Source: Alloalcanivorax profundimaris (GTDB taxonomy: Bacteria; Pseudomonadota; Gammaproteobacteria; Pseudomonadales; Alcanivoracaceae). Taken from it: 64,000 nucleotides of DNA. The translations under genes and the position numbers were made by a program. The notes beneath the pieces were generated by a model, which saw nothing but the letters and a program-made list of their open reading frames with translations, was not told where the DNA came from and searched no databases. Positions 38,488-47,426 of the stretch are shown here, in pieces. How positions within the stretch are numbered: position 1 is the first letter of the stretch; every line of letters starts with the position of its first letter. Location: the NCBI RefSeq assembly GCF_015265435.1, contig NZ_JABJWH010000010.1, positions 1 through 64,000 of the forward strand, in the 5' to 3' direction.

Positions 38488-38764
38488 AGACGTGGCCGAT
38501 TCCCTGAGCCGCCGCGCCGGCGCCCGCGCCGACCACCTGGCGCGCCTGGAACGGCTGCGCGACCAGGGCCGGCTGGTGCTGGCCGGACCGCACCCGGCGG
38601 TGGACAGCGCCGACCCCGGCGAGGCCGGTTTCACCGGCTCCCTGGTGGTCGCGGAATTCGATTCCCTGGACGACGCCCGGGCCTGGGCCGACGCCGACCC
38701 CTACATCGAAGCCGGGGTTTACGAGCGGGTCACGGTGAAGCCGTTCAAGGCCGTTCTGCCCTGA
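38465..38764 (+). CDS. yciI: YciI-family protein
   Basis: This 99-aa ferredoxin-like-fold protein has the YciI pattern: [32 protein letters not shown] and [22 protein letters not shown]. The His/Asp pair (RADHL) is the supposed active site. The biochemical role of the family is poorly defined. It overlaps yciB, so the two are probably one operon. Confidence 0.93.
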   Translation: MLYAIISEDVADSLSRRAGARADHLARLERLRDQGRLVLAGPHPAVDSADPGEAGFTGSLVVAEFDSLDDARAWADADPYIEAGVYERVTVKPFKAVLP

Positions 38765-38872
38765 CTTTTTACAAAGCCGGCCCGCCAGGGCCGGGAAATG
38801 TGACTACTTCGGCGCCGTTCGCCGCGCCGGTTGCCTAAACTTCGCGCCCAGATCATCAAGGAGTGCCCGTTA

Positions 38873-39532
38873 ATGCTGGTTCGCTGGTTCTGTCTCTTCC
38901 TTCTTGCCGCCGTGTCGGCGCCGGCCCTGGCCGCCACCGCCTGGGTGGACGATGAAATCTACGTGCCGGTGCGCTCCGGCGCCGGTTCCGGTTACCGCAT
39001 CGTCCACCGGGGGCTGAAAAGCGGCACCCAGGTGGAATTCCTCGGCGAGGAAGGCGACTGGGCGCACATCCGCTACCAGGGCACCGAGGGCTACATCGGC
39101 AAGCAGTACATCAGCCGCTCGCCCACCGCCGGCATCCGCCTGCAACGGATCAGCCAGCAAAACGAACAACTGGAAAGCAAGGTCAGCGAACTCCAGGAAC
39201 AGCTCGATCAGGCCCAGCGGGAACGCAACAGCCTGCGCGGCGAGAACGAGGAACTGCAGGGCTCGCTGAGCAGCCGCAGCCAGGAACTGGACAAGCTGCG
39301 CGACGTGGCCGCCGATCCGATTCGCCTGGACCAGGCCAACCGCCGCCTCAACGAGGAGCTGAGCATGTTGCGCTCGGACCTGGATCAACTGAAGGCGGAA
39401 AACACCATGCTGCGCAGCGACAACACCTCGCGCAAATGGATCACCGGGGTCGGCATCCTGCTGCTCGGCGCCATCGCCGGCCTGCTGCTCAAATCCAAGT
39501 CCGGGCGCCGCCGCAGCACCTGGGCTAACTAG
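38873..39532 (+). CDS. SH3-domain membrane protein (YgiM-like, TIGR04211 type)
   Basis: This 219-aa envelope protein has a signal peptide (LVRWFCLFLLAAVSAPALA), a bacterial SH3 domain (about 22-80: WVDDEIYVPVRSGAGSGYRIVHRGLKSGTQVEFLGEEGDWAHIRYQGTEGYIGKQYI), a coiled coil (about 90-190) and a C-terminal transmembrane helix (about 191-207) with a basic tail. The domain order matches E. coli YgiM. AAGGAG lies about 9 bases before the chosen ATG. The function is unknown, probably in the envelope. Confidence 0.87.
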   Translation: MLVRWFCLFLLAAVSAPALAATAWVDDEIYVPVRSGAGSGYRIVHRGLKSGTQVEFLGEEGDWAHIRYQGTEGYIGKQYISRSPTAGIRLQRISQQNEQLESKVSELQEQLDQAQRERNSLRGENEELQGSLSSRSQELDKLRDVAADPIRLDQANRRLNEELSMLRSDLDQLKAENTMLRSDNTSRKWITGVGILLLGAIAGLLLKSKSGRRRSTWAN

Positions 39533-39545
39533 CCACCCACCAGGG

Positions 39546-40523
39546 CTACCTGGCCACCCGCCCGAACAGGGTTTCCAGGCGCAGCACGATTCCGTTGACG
39601 CCCTGGTAACCCTGGTCCCGGGGCCAAAGCACGAACGGCTCCACCTCCACGAACAGCCACGGGCGCCACACATTGCGCCGGTAGCGGGCATACAGCCGGT
39701 AGCTGTCGACCACCGCCGGCTGGGTCTTGCCCCCTACCCCCAGGCCCATATTGAGCGCGGAACGGCCGCTCAGCCGCTTGAACAGATTCACGCCCTGAAA
39801 CAGGCCGAGCCCGTCGCCGGCCTGGTTCAGTGCCTCGGTGTAGCGGATCTCGCTGGAAAAACGCAGGGTGGTGTCCGGCGCCAGGGGCCGGTCCAGCTCG
39901 AACAGGGAACGGCTGCCCCAGCCGTCCGGGTCCCGCCAGTAGAGTCGCTGGGTGTAGCGCAGCCAGGCGGATTCATTGAACAGCGGATACAGGCGCCGGT
40001 AGCGCAGGCGGGTAAAGGTGGTGAGGTCGGAGCGCGCTCCCACGTCGAGATCCAGATCCATGTCGTCGGTGCGGTCGATCACCCAGCGCAGGGCGCCACG
40101 GAAGCCGTTGTCCCGCTCGCCGTCGGGAATATCCCGAGCCACCGGGCTCTCCGGGTCCTGGTCCTCGTCGTGGCTGCGGAACAGCAACGAGAAACGGCGT
40201 TCGGCGCTGGGCAGCCAGACCCGGGCGTCCAGGTCCACGTCGCTGGCGCCGTCGCCGTCGTCGCGCCACACCCGTTCGCCGGTAAGGCGCACCAGACTGG
40301 CGGCGGGCTCGTTGTTCTCGCGCAGCGGATCCTCGAAGAAACCGTCCACCCAGCGGCTCGGCCAGCACAGGCTGCGCGACAGCCAGTCGTGGGTGCGGTC
40401 CACCAGGGTGCCGGCGCCTTCCCAGCGGCAGGCGTCCGGGGATTGCGCCCGTGCCGCGCCAATCAACGCGAACAGACCCAGCACCAGCATCAAACAACGG
40501 CCAAACAACAACGAACGCCTCAT
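39546..40523 (-). CDS. Predicted outer-membrane beta-barrel protein of unknown function
   Basis: This 325-aa protein has a signal peptide (LMLVLGLFALIGAARA) and a sequence rich in alternating aromatic/hydrophobic strands (RLRYRRLYPLFNESAWLRYTQRLYWRD, LNMGLGVGGKTQPAVVDSYRLYARYRRNVWRPWLFVEVEPFV). This is consistent with a 12- to 16-strand barrel. I do not recognise the family. It converges on the ygiM-like gene. Confidence 0.7.
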   Translation of the reverse strand: MRRSLLFGRCLMLVLGLFALIGAARAQSPDACRWEGAGTLVDRTHDWLSRSLCWPSRWVDGFFEDPLRENNEPAASLVRLTGERVWRDDGDGASDVDLDARVWLPSAERRFSLLFRSHDEDQDPESPVARDIPDGERDNGFRGALRWVIDRTDDMDLDLDVGARSDLTTFTRLRYRRLYPLFNESAWLRYTQRLYWRDPDGWGSRSLFELDRPLAPDTTLRFSSEIRYTEALNQAGDGLGLFQGVNLFKRLSGRSALNMGLGVGGKTQPAVVDSYRLYARYRRNVWRPWLFVEVEPFVLWPRDQGYQGVNGIVLRLETLFGRVAR

Positions 40524-40558
40524 GGCGCCAGCATAGCCCGCCGTGGGCGCGGCGGGAA

Positions 40559-41740
40559 TCAGCCCAGCGCGCCGGCGTCGCGAAGACGGGCGATGTCGTC
40601 GTCGGCGAAGCCCTGTTCGCGCAGCACCTCCTCGCCGTGCTGGCCGAGCCGGGCGCCGCTGAAGCGGTATCCCACCGGCGTGGCGGAGAACTTGAACGGC
40701 GACGCCACCTGACGCTGGCGGCCACCATCGTGGCGCGGCACCTCCACCACCATGCCCCGGGCCTGGAGCTGCGGGTGGCGCGCCGCTTCACTGAAGCTCA
40801 ACACCGGCTCGACGCAGCAGTCCAGGTCGGCGAACAACCGGCACCAGTGATCGTAATCCTGGGCGCCGATGGCCTCGGCGATCACCGCCTTGACCTCGGC
40901 CACATCGGCCGGGTCGCGGCTCAGGCCCTTGGCGGCCAGATCCGGCTGCCCCAGGGCGGCGCAGAACTGACTGAAGAACTGCGGCTCCAGGCCGGCCACG
41001 GACAAATAGCGGCCGTCCCGGGTGCGATAGCAGTCGTAGAAGCTGCCACCGTTGAGGGTGGTCGCTTCCAGAGCCGGGTCCTCGCCGGCCACCAGGGCCG
41101 GCGGCGCGGCCAGACCATGCAGGCTGAAGGCGGCGTCGGTCATGGAAATGTCCAGTTGCTGCCCCTCGCCGGTGTTCTGACGATGAATCACCGCCGCCAG
41201 CAGGCCCATCACCGCGTGGCAGGACCCGCCGGCCACGTCCGCCACCTGGAACGCCATGGGCGCCGGGCCGCTGTCCCGGCGACCGTTGTAGCTGGTCATG
41301 CCGGCGATGGAGAGATAGTTCAGGTCGTGGCCGGCGCGGTCCCGGTAGGGTCCGTCCTGGCCGTAGCCGGTGATCGAGCAGTAGATCAGGCCCGGGTTGA
41401 TGGCCTTGAGGGTTTCGTAGCCCACCCCCAGCTTGTCCATGACGCCGGGACGGAACTGCTCCACCACGATGTCGTAGTCCTTCACCAGGCGATGCACCAC
41501 CTCGCGGCCTTCCGGGGTCTTCAGATCCAGGGCCAGGGAACGCTTGGAGCGGTTGATGTAGCCGTGCACCGCGGAGACGTTGTCCTCCGAGGGCGGCAGC
41601 AGGCGCACCATGTCCGGGCGGGTGGGCGATTCCACCCGCAGCACCTCGGCGCCCATGTCCGCCAACAACAGGGTGGCGAAGGGGCCGGGCAGCAGGGTGG
41701 AGAAATCCAGGACTTTCAGTGAGGCCAGGGGTCCGCTCAT
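40559..41740 (-). CDS. Alpha-methylacyl-CoA racemase-like protein (CaiB/BaiF family)
   Basis: This 393-aa class III CoA-transferase-superfamily protein has the racemase signature: His138 (GHDLNY) and Asp168 (QVADVAGG) keep the same 30-residue spacing as the catalytic His126/Asp156 of the Mycobacterium AMACR homologue, and Glu252 fits the third residue. It would interconvert (2R)- and (2S)-methylacyl-CoA, useful for beta-oxidation of branched alkanes such as pristane. The start is the ATG at 41740. Confidence 0.88.
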   Translation of the reverse strand: MSGPLASLKVLDFSTLLPGPFATLLLADMGAEVLRVESPTRPDMVRLLPPSEDNVSAVHGYINRSKRSLALDLKTPEGREVVHRLVKDYDIVVEQFRPGVMDKLGVGYETLKAINPGLIYCSITGYGQDGPYRDRAGHDLNYLSIAGMTSYNGRRDSGPAPMAFQVADVAGGSCHAVMGLLAAVIHRQNTGEGQQLDISMTDAAFSLHGLAAPPALVAGEDPALEATTLNGGSFYDCYRTRDGRYLSVAGLEPQFFSQFCAALGQPDLAAKGLSRDPADVAEVKAVIAEAIGAQDYDHWCRLFADLDCCVEPVLSFSEAARHPQLQARGMVVEVPRHDGGRQRQVASPFKFSATPVGYRFSGARLGQHGEEVLREQGFADDDIARLRDAGALG

Positions 41741-41901
41741 GAAACCGCTCCTTTGTACAACGGGCTGTCGGGACAGGAACCCTACCGCCCGGAGCCGGCG
41801 CCGCCAATGGCCGTTGCCATCTCCGACTGACCGAAACGGACATGGGGCACGGGCGCCAACTGCGCTAGCATGCCCCTCTTCCCTGGACATCGCGGATCAT
41901 T

Positions 41902-42792
41902 ATGACGCCACTCATCAAACTGCGCGGCACTCTGGCCCTGGTGGGCATCACCCTGAACACCCTGATCATGGCGCCTCTGCTGTACCTGTTCGCCCTGCTG
42001 CGGCTGTGCCTGCCGTTGCACCGGGCCCAGGTGGTGCTGGCCCGGGTGCTGGTGGTGATCGCGGAGAGCTGGATGGCGGTGAACAACGCCATCATCGGGC
42101 TCACCAGCGGGGTGCGTTGGCGGGTGGAAGGCATGGAGGGGCTGGCCCGTCGGGACTGGTATCTGGTCACCTCCAACCATCAGTCCTGGGCCGATATCCT
42201 GGTACTGCAGAAGGTCACCAACCGCCGGGTGCCGTCGCTGAAGTTCTTTCTCAAGCAACAATTGATCTGGGTGCCGCTGCTGGGACTGGCCTGGTGGGCC
42301 CTGGATTTCCCGTTCATGAAGCGCTACACCCGCGCCCAGCTGGAAAAGCATCCGGAGCTCAAGGGCAAGGACATGGAAACCACCCGGCGCGCCTGCGAGA
42401 AGTACGCCCACTATCCGGTGTCGGTGATGAATTTTTTCGAGGGCACCCGCTTCACCCGCGCCAAGCACGACGAGCAGGGCTCGCCCTACCTGCACCTGCT
42501 CAAGCCCAAGGCCGGCGGCGCCGCCTTCACCCTCAAGGCCATGGGCGGCCAGCTGCATACCCTGCTGGATTTCACCATCATCTACCCGCCGGGCACCACC
42601 CGCTCGCTGATCGGCTTTCTGGGCGGCGCCATGGACGAAGTCCAGGTGATCGTTCACCGCCGGCCGATTCCGGACTGGGCCTCCCAGGGCGATTACGAGA
42701 ACGATCCCGAGTTCCGCGCCCGCATTCAGGGCTGGATCAGCGAACTCTGGGCGGAAAAGGACGCTTTGATTCAGTCGCGGCTTTCCGCGTAA
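41902..42792 (+). CDS. 1-acylglycerol-3-phosphate acyltransferase-like protein (YihG type)
   Basis: This 296-aa membrane-bound acyltransferase has the PlsC block I NHxxxxD (SNHQSWADIL, His93 and Asp98), block III FFEGTRFTRAKHD near 150, and a hydrophobic N-terminus (about 10-60). The length and motif context resemble YihG-type acyltransferases. It acylates a lysophospholipid-like substrate at the inner membrane. Exact acyl preference is unknown. Confidence 0.87.
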   Translation: MTPLIKLRGTLALVGITLNTLIMAPLLYLFALLRLCLPLHRAQVVLARVLVVIAESWMAVNNAIIGLTSGVRWRVEGMEGLARRDWYLVTSNHQSWADILVLQKVTNRRVPSLKFFLKQQLIWVPLLGLAWWALDFPFMKRYTRAQLEKHPELKGKDMETTRRACEKYAHYPVSVMNFFEGTRFTRAKHDEQGSPYLHLLKPKAGGAAFTLKAMGGQLHTLLDFTIIYPPGTTRSLIGFLGGAMDEVQVIVHRRPIPDWASQGDYENDPEFRARIQGWISELWAEKDALIQSRLSA

Positions 42793-42868
42793 GGCCGGAT
42801 TTGCCTATAGTAGTGGCCCGGTGCCATCGCGGCGCCGGGAAATACAAAGCGAATCCGATGGGAAGGCC

Positions 42869-45460
42869 ATGTTAGGCAATCTGTTCAAACCCCGGTGGCG
42901 GCACCGGGACGCCGACGTGCGCGCGCAAGCCGCCACGGCTCTGAATCCGGCCCAGGACGGCGAAGTCCTGGCACGGCTCGCCCGCGACGATGACAGCCCG
43001 AGGGTCCGGGCGACGGCCACCGGCGCCCTGCTCGACCTCAATCTGCTCGACCAGCTGATCGCCGGGGACGCGGACGCCGGCGTGCGCGATGCCGCCTCCG
43101 AGCGCATCATGGCCCTGCTCGCCGGCACCGTGGACGGCGCGCCGGCCGCCGAAACCCGCCTGCGTCTGATCCGCCATACCGACAATCCCCGGGTGCTGAT
43201 GCACGTGGTCCGCCACAGCCCGGATCCGGCCAGCCGGGAGGCCGCCCTGGCGGCGATCCAGGATGCCCCTTCCCTGTATGAGCTGGCGCTGCACGGCAAG
43301 GACGCCGCCACCCGCCTGGCCGCCGCCGAGCGGCTCGAGGACGACGACCTGCTGCGGCAACTGGGCCGCGAGGGCCGCGACAAGAAGGTGGTGCGTCTGG
43401 CCCGGGACCGCCTCAAGGCCCATCAACGGGAACAGACCGAACAGGCGCGCCGGGCGGAGGAACGGGAACAGGCGCTGGAGGCCCTGGAGCATCTCGCCGC
43501 CCACAGCGCCGATCCGCTGTTCGCCGCCCGCTTCGGCCAGCTGGAGCAGCGCTGGGCGGCGGTGGCCGAGGGCGCCGACGGGCCACAGGCGGAACGCGCC
43601 ACCAAGGCGCTGGAGCAGGCCCGCGCCCGGCTCGAGGAAGCGCGCCGCGAAGAACAACGGGACGCGGCGCGGGCCGCCGCCCGGGAAGAACGTCAGGCCG
43701 CCCTGGACACCCTGCGCACCCTGATGCGGGACCTGGAAAGCGCCACCTGGGACCACCAGCTTGGCGAACTGCGCTCGGCGGTGGGTACCCAGGAACGCCG
43801 CTGGCAGGCCGCCGTCGAGGACGCTCCCGGCGACGACGACCAGGAGCTGGCGTTCCGCTCGCAACTGGACGAATGGCGCCGCCTGATCGCCCTGGCGGAA
43901 GCGGCCCGCGACCACGACGAACCGGAACAACGCCAGGCCCTGGCGGAACAGTGGCCGCGACGGGTACCGGCGCCCTCTTCCCTGGCGGAACTCACCGCCG
44001 CGCCGGCGCCCGCCGAGCAGCCGCAAGCACAAGAGGCCCGCGCCCCGGCCCGCGAACGCAGCCGCCACCAGGGCCTGGTGGTGGCCCTGCGCCGGGAACT
44101 GCAGCGCGGCAACCTGAAGCACGCCAACCGCCTGTGGCTGAAAGCCGAGGCGGTGCTCGCCGAGGAAGACGATGCCTGGCTGGCCCGGCAGTTGGAGCGC
44201 CACAGCGAACGCCGCGAGGAACTGCGCGATTGGCACGCCTTCGCCGCCCAGCCCAAGAAAGAAGCGCTGTGCGAGCGCATGAAAGCCCTTATCGACCAGG
44301 ACATGGATCCCGCCGAGCGGGCCAGCGCCATCCAGGCCCTGCATGACGAATGGCGGGCGCTGATGAGCTCCGACCAGGATCAGGACCAGGCCCTGTGGGA
44401 ACGCTTCAAGGCCGCCTCCGACCGCGCCTACGAACCCTGCCGCGCGCACTTCCAGGAACTGGACGCCCAGCGCGCCGACAACCTGCGCCGGCGCCGCGCC
44501 CTGTGCCAGCAACTGGCCGACTTCGTGGCCGGCGAGAACTGGGACCGGGCCGACTGGCAGGCGGTATGGGAAATCCGCCGCCGCGCGCCGCAGGAATGGA
44601 AGGACGCTTCACCGGTGCGCTTCACCGACGGCCGCGACCTGCAGAAGCGGTTCTCCGCCCTGCTCTCCGAAATCGACGAACACCTGGACCGGGCCTGGCA
44701 GGAGGCGGAGCGTCAGCGTGCCGCCCTGCTCGACCGCGCCCGCGCCCTCAGCGAGCAGGATGACGTCCACGACGCCGCCCGTCAGGCCCGGGAGCTGCAG
44801 AAGGAATGGCGCGCCGCCCCCTGGCTGCCGCCGGCCCGGCACCGCCGTTGGCAGAAGGATTTCCGGGGCCTGATGGACGCCATCTTCGGCGCCCGCCAGG
44901 CCGCCAGCCAGGCCCGTGACGAAGCCCGGCAGGCGCAGCGGGATCGCGCCACCACCCTGCTCGAGGACGGCGAGCGGCGCCTCGGCGAGAATCTGGCGGC
45001 CCTGGATGACGCCGCCCTGGCGGCGCTGATCGGCGAGCTGGAGGCACTGGACCATGGCGCCCTGGAGCGCGGCCAGCAACGCCGCAAACAGCAGTTGCTG
45101 GACACTCTGCGCCGGCGCCGCGCCGACCTGCCCCGCTGGCGGCGCTGGCGGGACGCGGAGCGGCGTCTGGCGGACGCGCCGGACGGCGAAGCCGGCGACG
45201 ACGACGGCGCCCTGGCGGTGGCTCTGGAAGCCCTGGCCGGCGTGGACAGCCCGGAACATGCCCGCGCGGAGCGCATGGCCTGGCAGCTGGAACAGCTGCC
45301 CCGGGCAATGAAGTCCGCCGGCTACGCGCCGTTGGAAGAAGCGCTCAAGCTGGTGGAGGCCCGCGCCGACGACGCGCCCCTCGACCCGGCGTTACGCCAG
45401 CGGATGACGGTGGCCCTGGCGGCGCTTGAGCCCGGTGGCGGAGAGAAAGACGGGGGTTAA
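42869..45460 (+). CDS. Large HEAT-repeat/DUF349 protein
   Basis: This 863-aa soluble protein begins with HEAT-like repeats (about 10-190: RDADVRAQAATALNPAQDGEVLARLARDDDSPRVRATATGALLDL...). It continues as a long Ala/Arg/Glu-rich helical region with several DUF349-type units (for example AIQALHDEWRALMSSDQDQDQALWERFKAASDRAYEPCRAHFQE around 490-540, and ARELQKEWRAAPWLPPARHRRWQKDFRGLMDAIF around 640-680). Similar proteins are widespread in Pseudomonas and Alcanivorax relatives, but their job is not established. The ATG at 42869 is preceded by GGAAGG. Confidence 0.85.
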   Translation: MLGNLFKPRWRHRDADVRAQAATALNPAQDGEVLARLARDDDSPRVRATATGALLDLNLLDQLIAGDADAGVRDAASERIMALLAGTVDGAPAAETRLRLIRHTDNPRVLMHVVRHSPDPASREAALAAIQDAPSLYELALHGKDAATRLAAAERLEDDDLLRQLGREGRDKKVVRLARDRLKAHQREQTEQARRAEEREQALEALEHLAAHSADPLFAARFGQLEQRWAAVAEGADGPQAERATKALEQARARLEEARREEQRDAARAAAREERQAALDTLRTLMRDLESATWDHQLGELRSAVGTQERRWQAAVEDAPGDDDQELAFRSQLDEWRRLIALAEAARDHDEPEQRQALAEQWPRRVPAPSSLAELTAAPAPAEQPQAQEARAPARERSRHQGLVVALRRELQRGNLKHANRLWLKAEAVLAEEDDAWLARQLERHSERREELRDWHAFAAQPKKEALCERMKALIDQDMDPAERASAIQALHDEWRALMSSDQDQDQALWERFKAASDRAYEPCRAHFQELDAQRADNLRRRRALCQQLADFVAGENWDRADWQAVWEIRRRAPQEWKDASPVRFTDGRDLQKRFSALLSEIDEHLDRAWQEAERQRAALLDRARALSEQDDVHDAARQARELQKEWRAAPWLPPARHRRWQKDFRGLMDAIFGARQAASQARDEARQAQRDRATTLLEDGERRLGENLAALDDAALAALIGELEALDHGALERGQQRRKQQLLDTLRRRRADLPRWRRWRDAERRLADAPDGEAGDDDGALAVALEALAGVDSPEHARAERMAWQLEQLPRAMKSAGYAPLEEALKLVEARADDAPLDPALRQRMTVALAALEPGGGEKDGG

Positions 45461-45487
45461 GCGCCTCTGCCCGGCGCTCAAATCCCG

Positions 45488-46096
45488 CTATTGGCCGTAG
45501 CGTTTCGCGGTTTCCAGGAACGCCAGTTCCTCGGCGGTGCTTTCCCGGCCGAGAACCTGGTTGCGGTGCGGGAAGCGTCCGAAGCGCTCAATGATGTCCC
45601 GGTGCTCCTCGGCGAAGTGCACGTTTTCGTCGAGGCGCGAACGCACCGCCTCCGGCACCCGTTCGCGCAGATCCCGGTAGCAAACCACCGACCGTTTCTG
45701 CAGGTCCTCGTCCTCGGCGTGCATCAGCGGCATGCAGAAGAACACCTGCCCGGCCCAGTCCAGGCGCCGGTCCATGCCGGTGGACAGCCCCTCCAGGCAC
45801 AGGGTGGCGGCCCGATGATCACCGGCGAACGCCTCGGCGGTGCCCCGGTAAATGTTGCGGGTGAATTGATCCAACAGCAGGATCAGCGCCAGCCGCGAGC
45901 CGGCTTCCCGTTCCCAGTCCACCAGTTCCCGCCGTAAAGCGGCCCGCACCCGGTCGCCGAACCGTTCCTCGATCTCCGCGTCCCGGGCCGGGGTGCTCTT
46001 GAACCAGTGCCGGCTCACCGACGAAGGCGGCCAGTCGCCACCGCCGTCGCCAAACCAGAAGGTGAGAATGTCCCGGTGGGGGGCGCTCAGATCCAT
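45488..46096 (-). CDS. DUF924 family protein
   Basis: This 202-aa protein starts DILTFWFGDGGGDWPPSSVSRHWFKSTPARDAEIEERFGDRV and contains LILLLDQFTRNIYRGTAEAFAGD and FGRFPHRNQVLGRESTAEE. These motifs define DUF924, a tetratricopeptide-like helical fold. Function unknown. Start is the ATG at 46096. Confidence 0.9.
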   Translation of the reverse strand: MDLSAPHRDILTFWFGDGGGDWPPSSVSRHWFKSTPARDAEIEERFGDRVRAALRRELVDWEREAGSRLALILLLDQFTRNIYRGTAEAFAGDHRAATLCLEGLSTGMDRRLDWAGQVFFCMPLMHAEDEDLQKRSVVCYRDLRERVPEAVRSRLDENVHFAEEHRDIIERFGRFPHRNQVLGRESTAEELAFLETAKRYGQ

Positions 46097-46136
46097 GGGG
46101 TGGCTCCTTCCTGGAAAGTCATGGGCGATGGGCAGG

Positions 46137-46751
46137 TCATTCGCAGGCCTCATCGGGCAGCGCGGTCTCGATCACCGGCCAGGCGTTGTCCAGCAGGCGC
46201 GGCTGGGCCTCGGCGGTGGGATGGATGCCGTCGCCCTGCAGTTGCCCGGCCTCCACCACGCCGTCCAGCAGGAACGGCAGGAACGGCACCCCGGTATCGG
46301 TGGCCACGTCCTTGAACGCCTGCTCGAACAGGCGCGTGTAGGCACGGCCGTAATTGGGCGGGATGCGCATGCCCAGCAACACCGGCTCGGCGCCGGCTTC
46401 ACGGCTGAGCCGTATCATGGTTTCCAGGTTGCCCGCCAGCCGTCGCGGCGGCAGACCGCGCAGGCCGTCGTTACCGCCCAGCTCGATGACCACGGTGTCC
46501 GGCTGGTGCCGCTCCAGCAGCGCCGGCAAACGCACCCGGCCCCCATCGCTGGTGTCGCCGCTCACCGAGGCGTTGACCACCGGCAATGCGGAACATTGCG
46601 TATCCAGACGCTGTCGGAGAAGCTGTACCCACCCTTCCGTTTCGTCGATGCCATAGGCCGCGCTGATGCTGTCGCCCAGCACCAGCACGCCCTCGGCGCG
46701 CACGGCGGCGGGCACAATCAAACAGAATACGATCAGCAGGCGTCCCAACAT
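46137..46751 (-). CDS. tesA: Periplasmic multifunctional lysophospholipase/arylesterase TesA
   Basis: This 204-aa SGNH hydrolase has a signal peptide (MLGRLLIVFCLIVPAAVRA). Block I is GDSISAAYG with the catalytic Ser, block III GGNDGLRG, and block V DGIHP with the Asp/His pair. It acts in the periplasm on acyl-CoA, lysophospholipids and aryl esters. It is divergent from the ABC gene, and the two start codons abut as CATATG, so there is no gap between them. Confidence 0.93.
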   Translation of the reverse strand: MLGRLLIVFCLIVPAAVRAEGVLVLGDSISAAYGIDETEGWVQLLRQRLDTQCSALPVVNASVSGDTSDGGRVRLPALLERHQPDTVVIELGGNDGLRGLPPRRLAGNLETMIRLSREAGAEPVLLGMRIPPNYGRAYTRLFEQAFKDVATDTGVPFLPFLLDGVVEAGQLQGDGIHPTAEAQPRLLDNAWPVIETALPDEACE

Positions 46752-47418
<667 letters not shown>

Positions 47419-47426
<8 letters not shown>

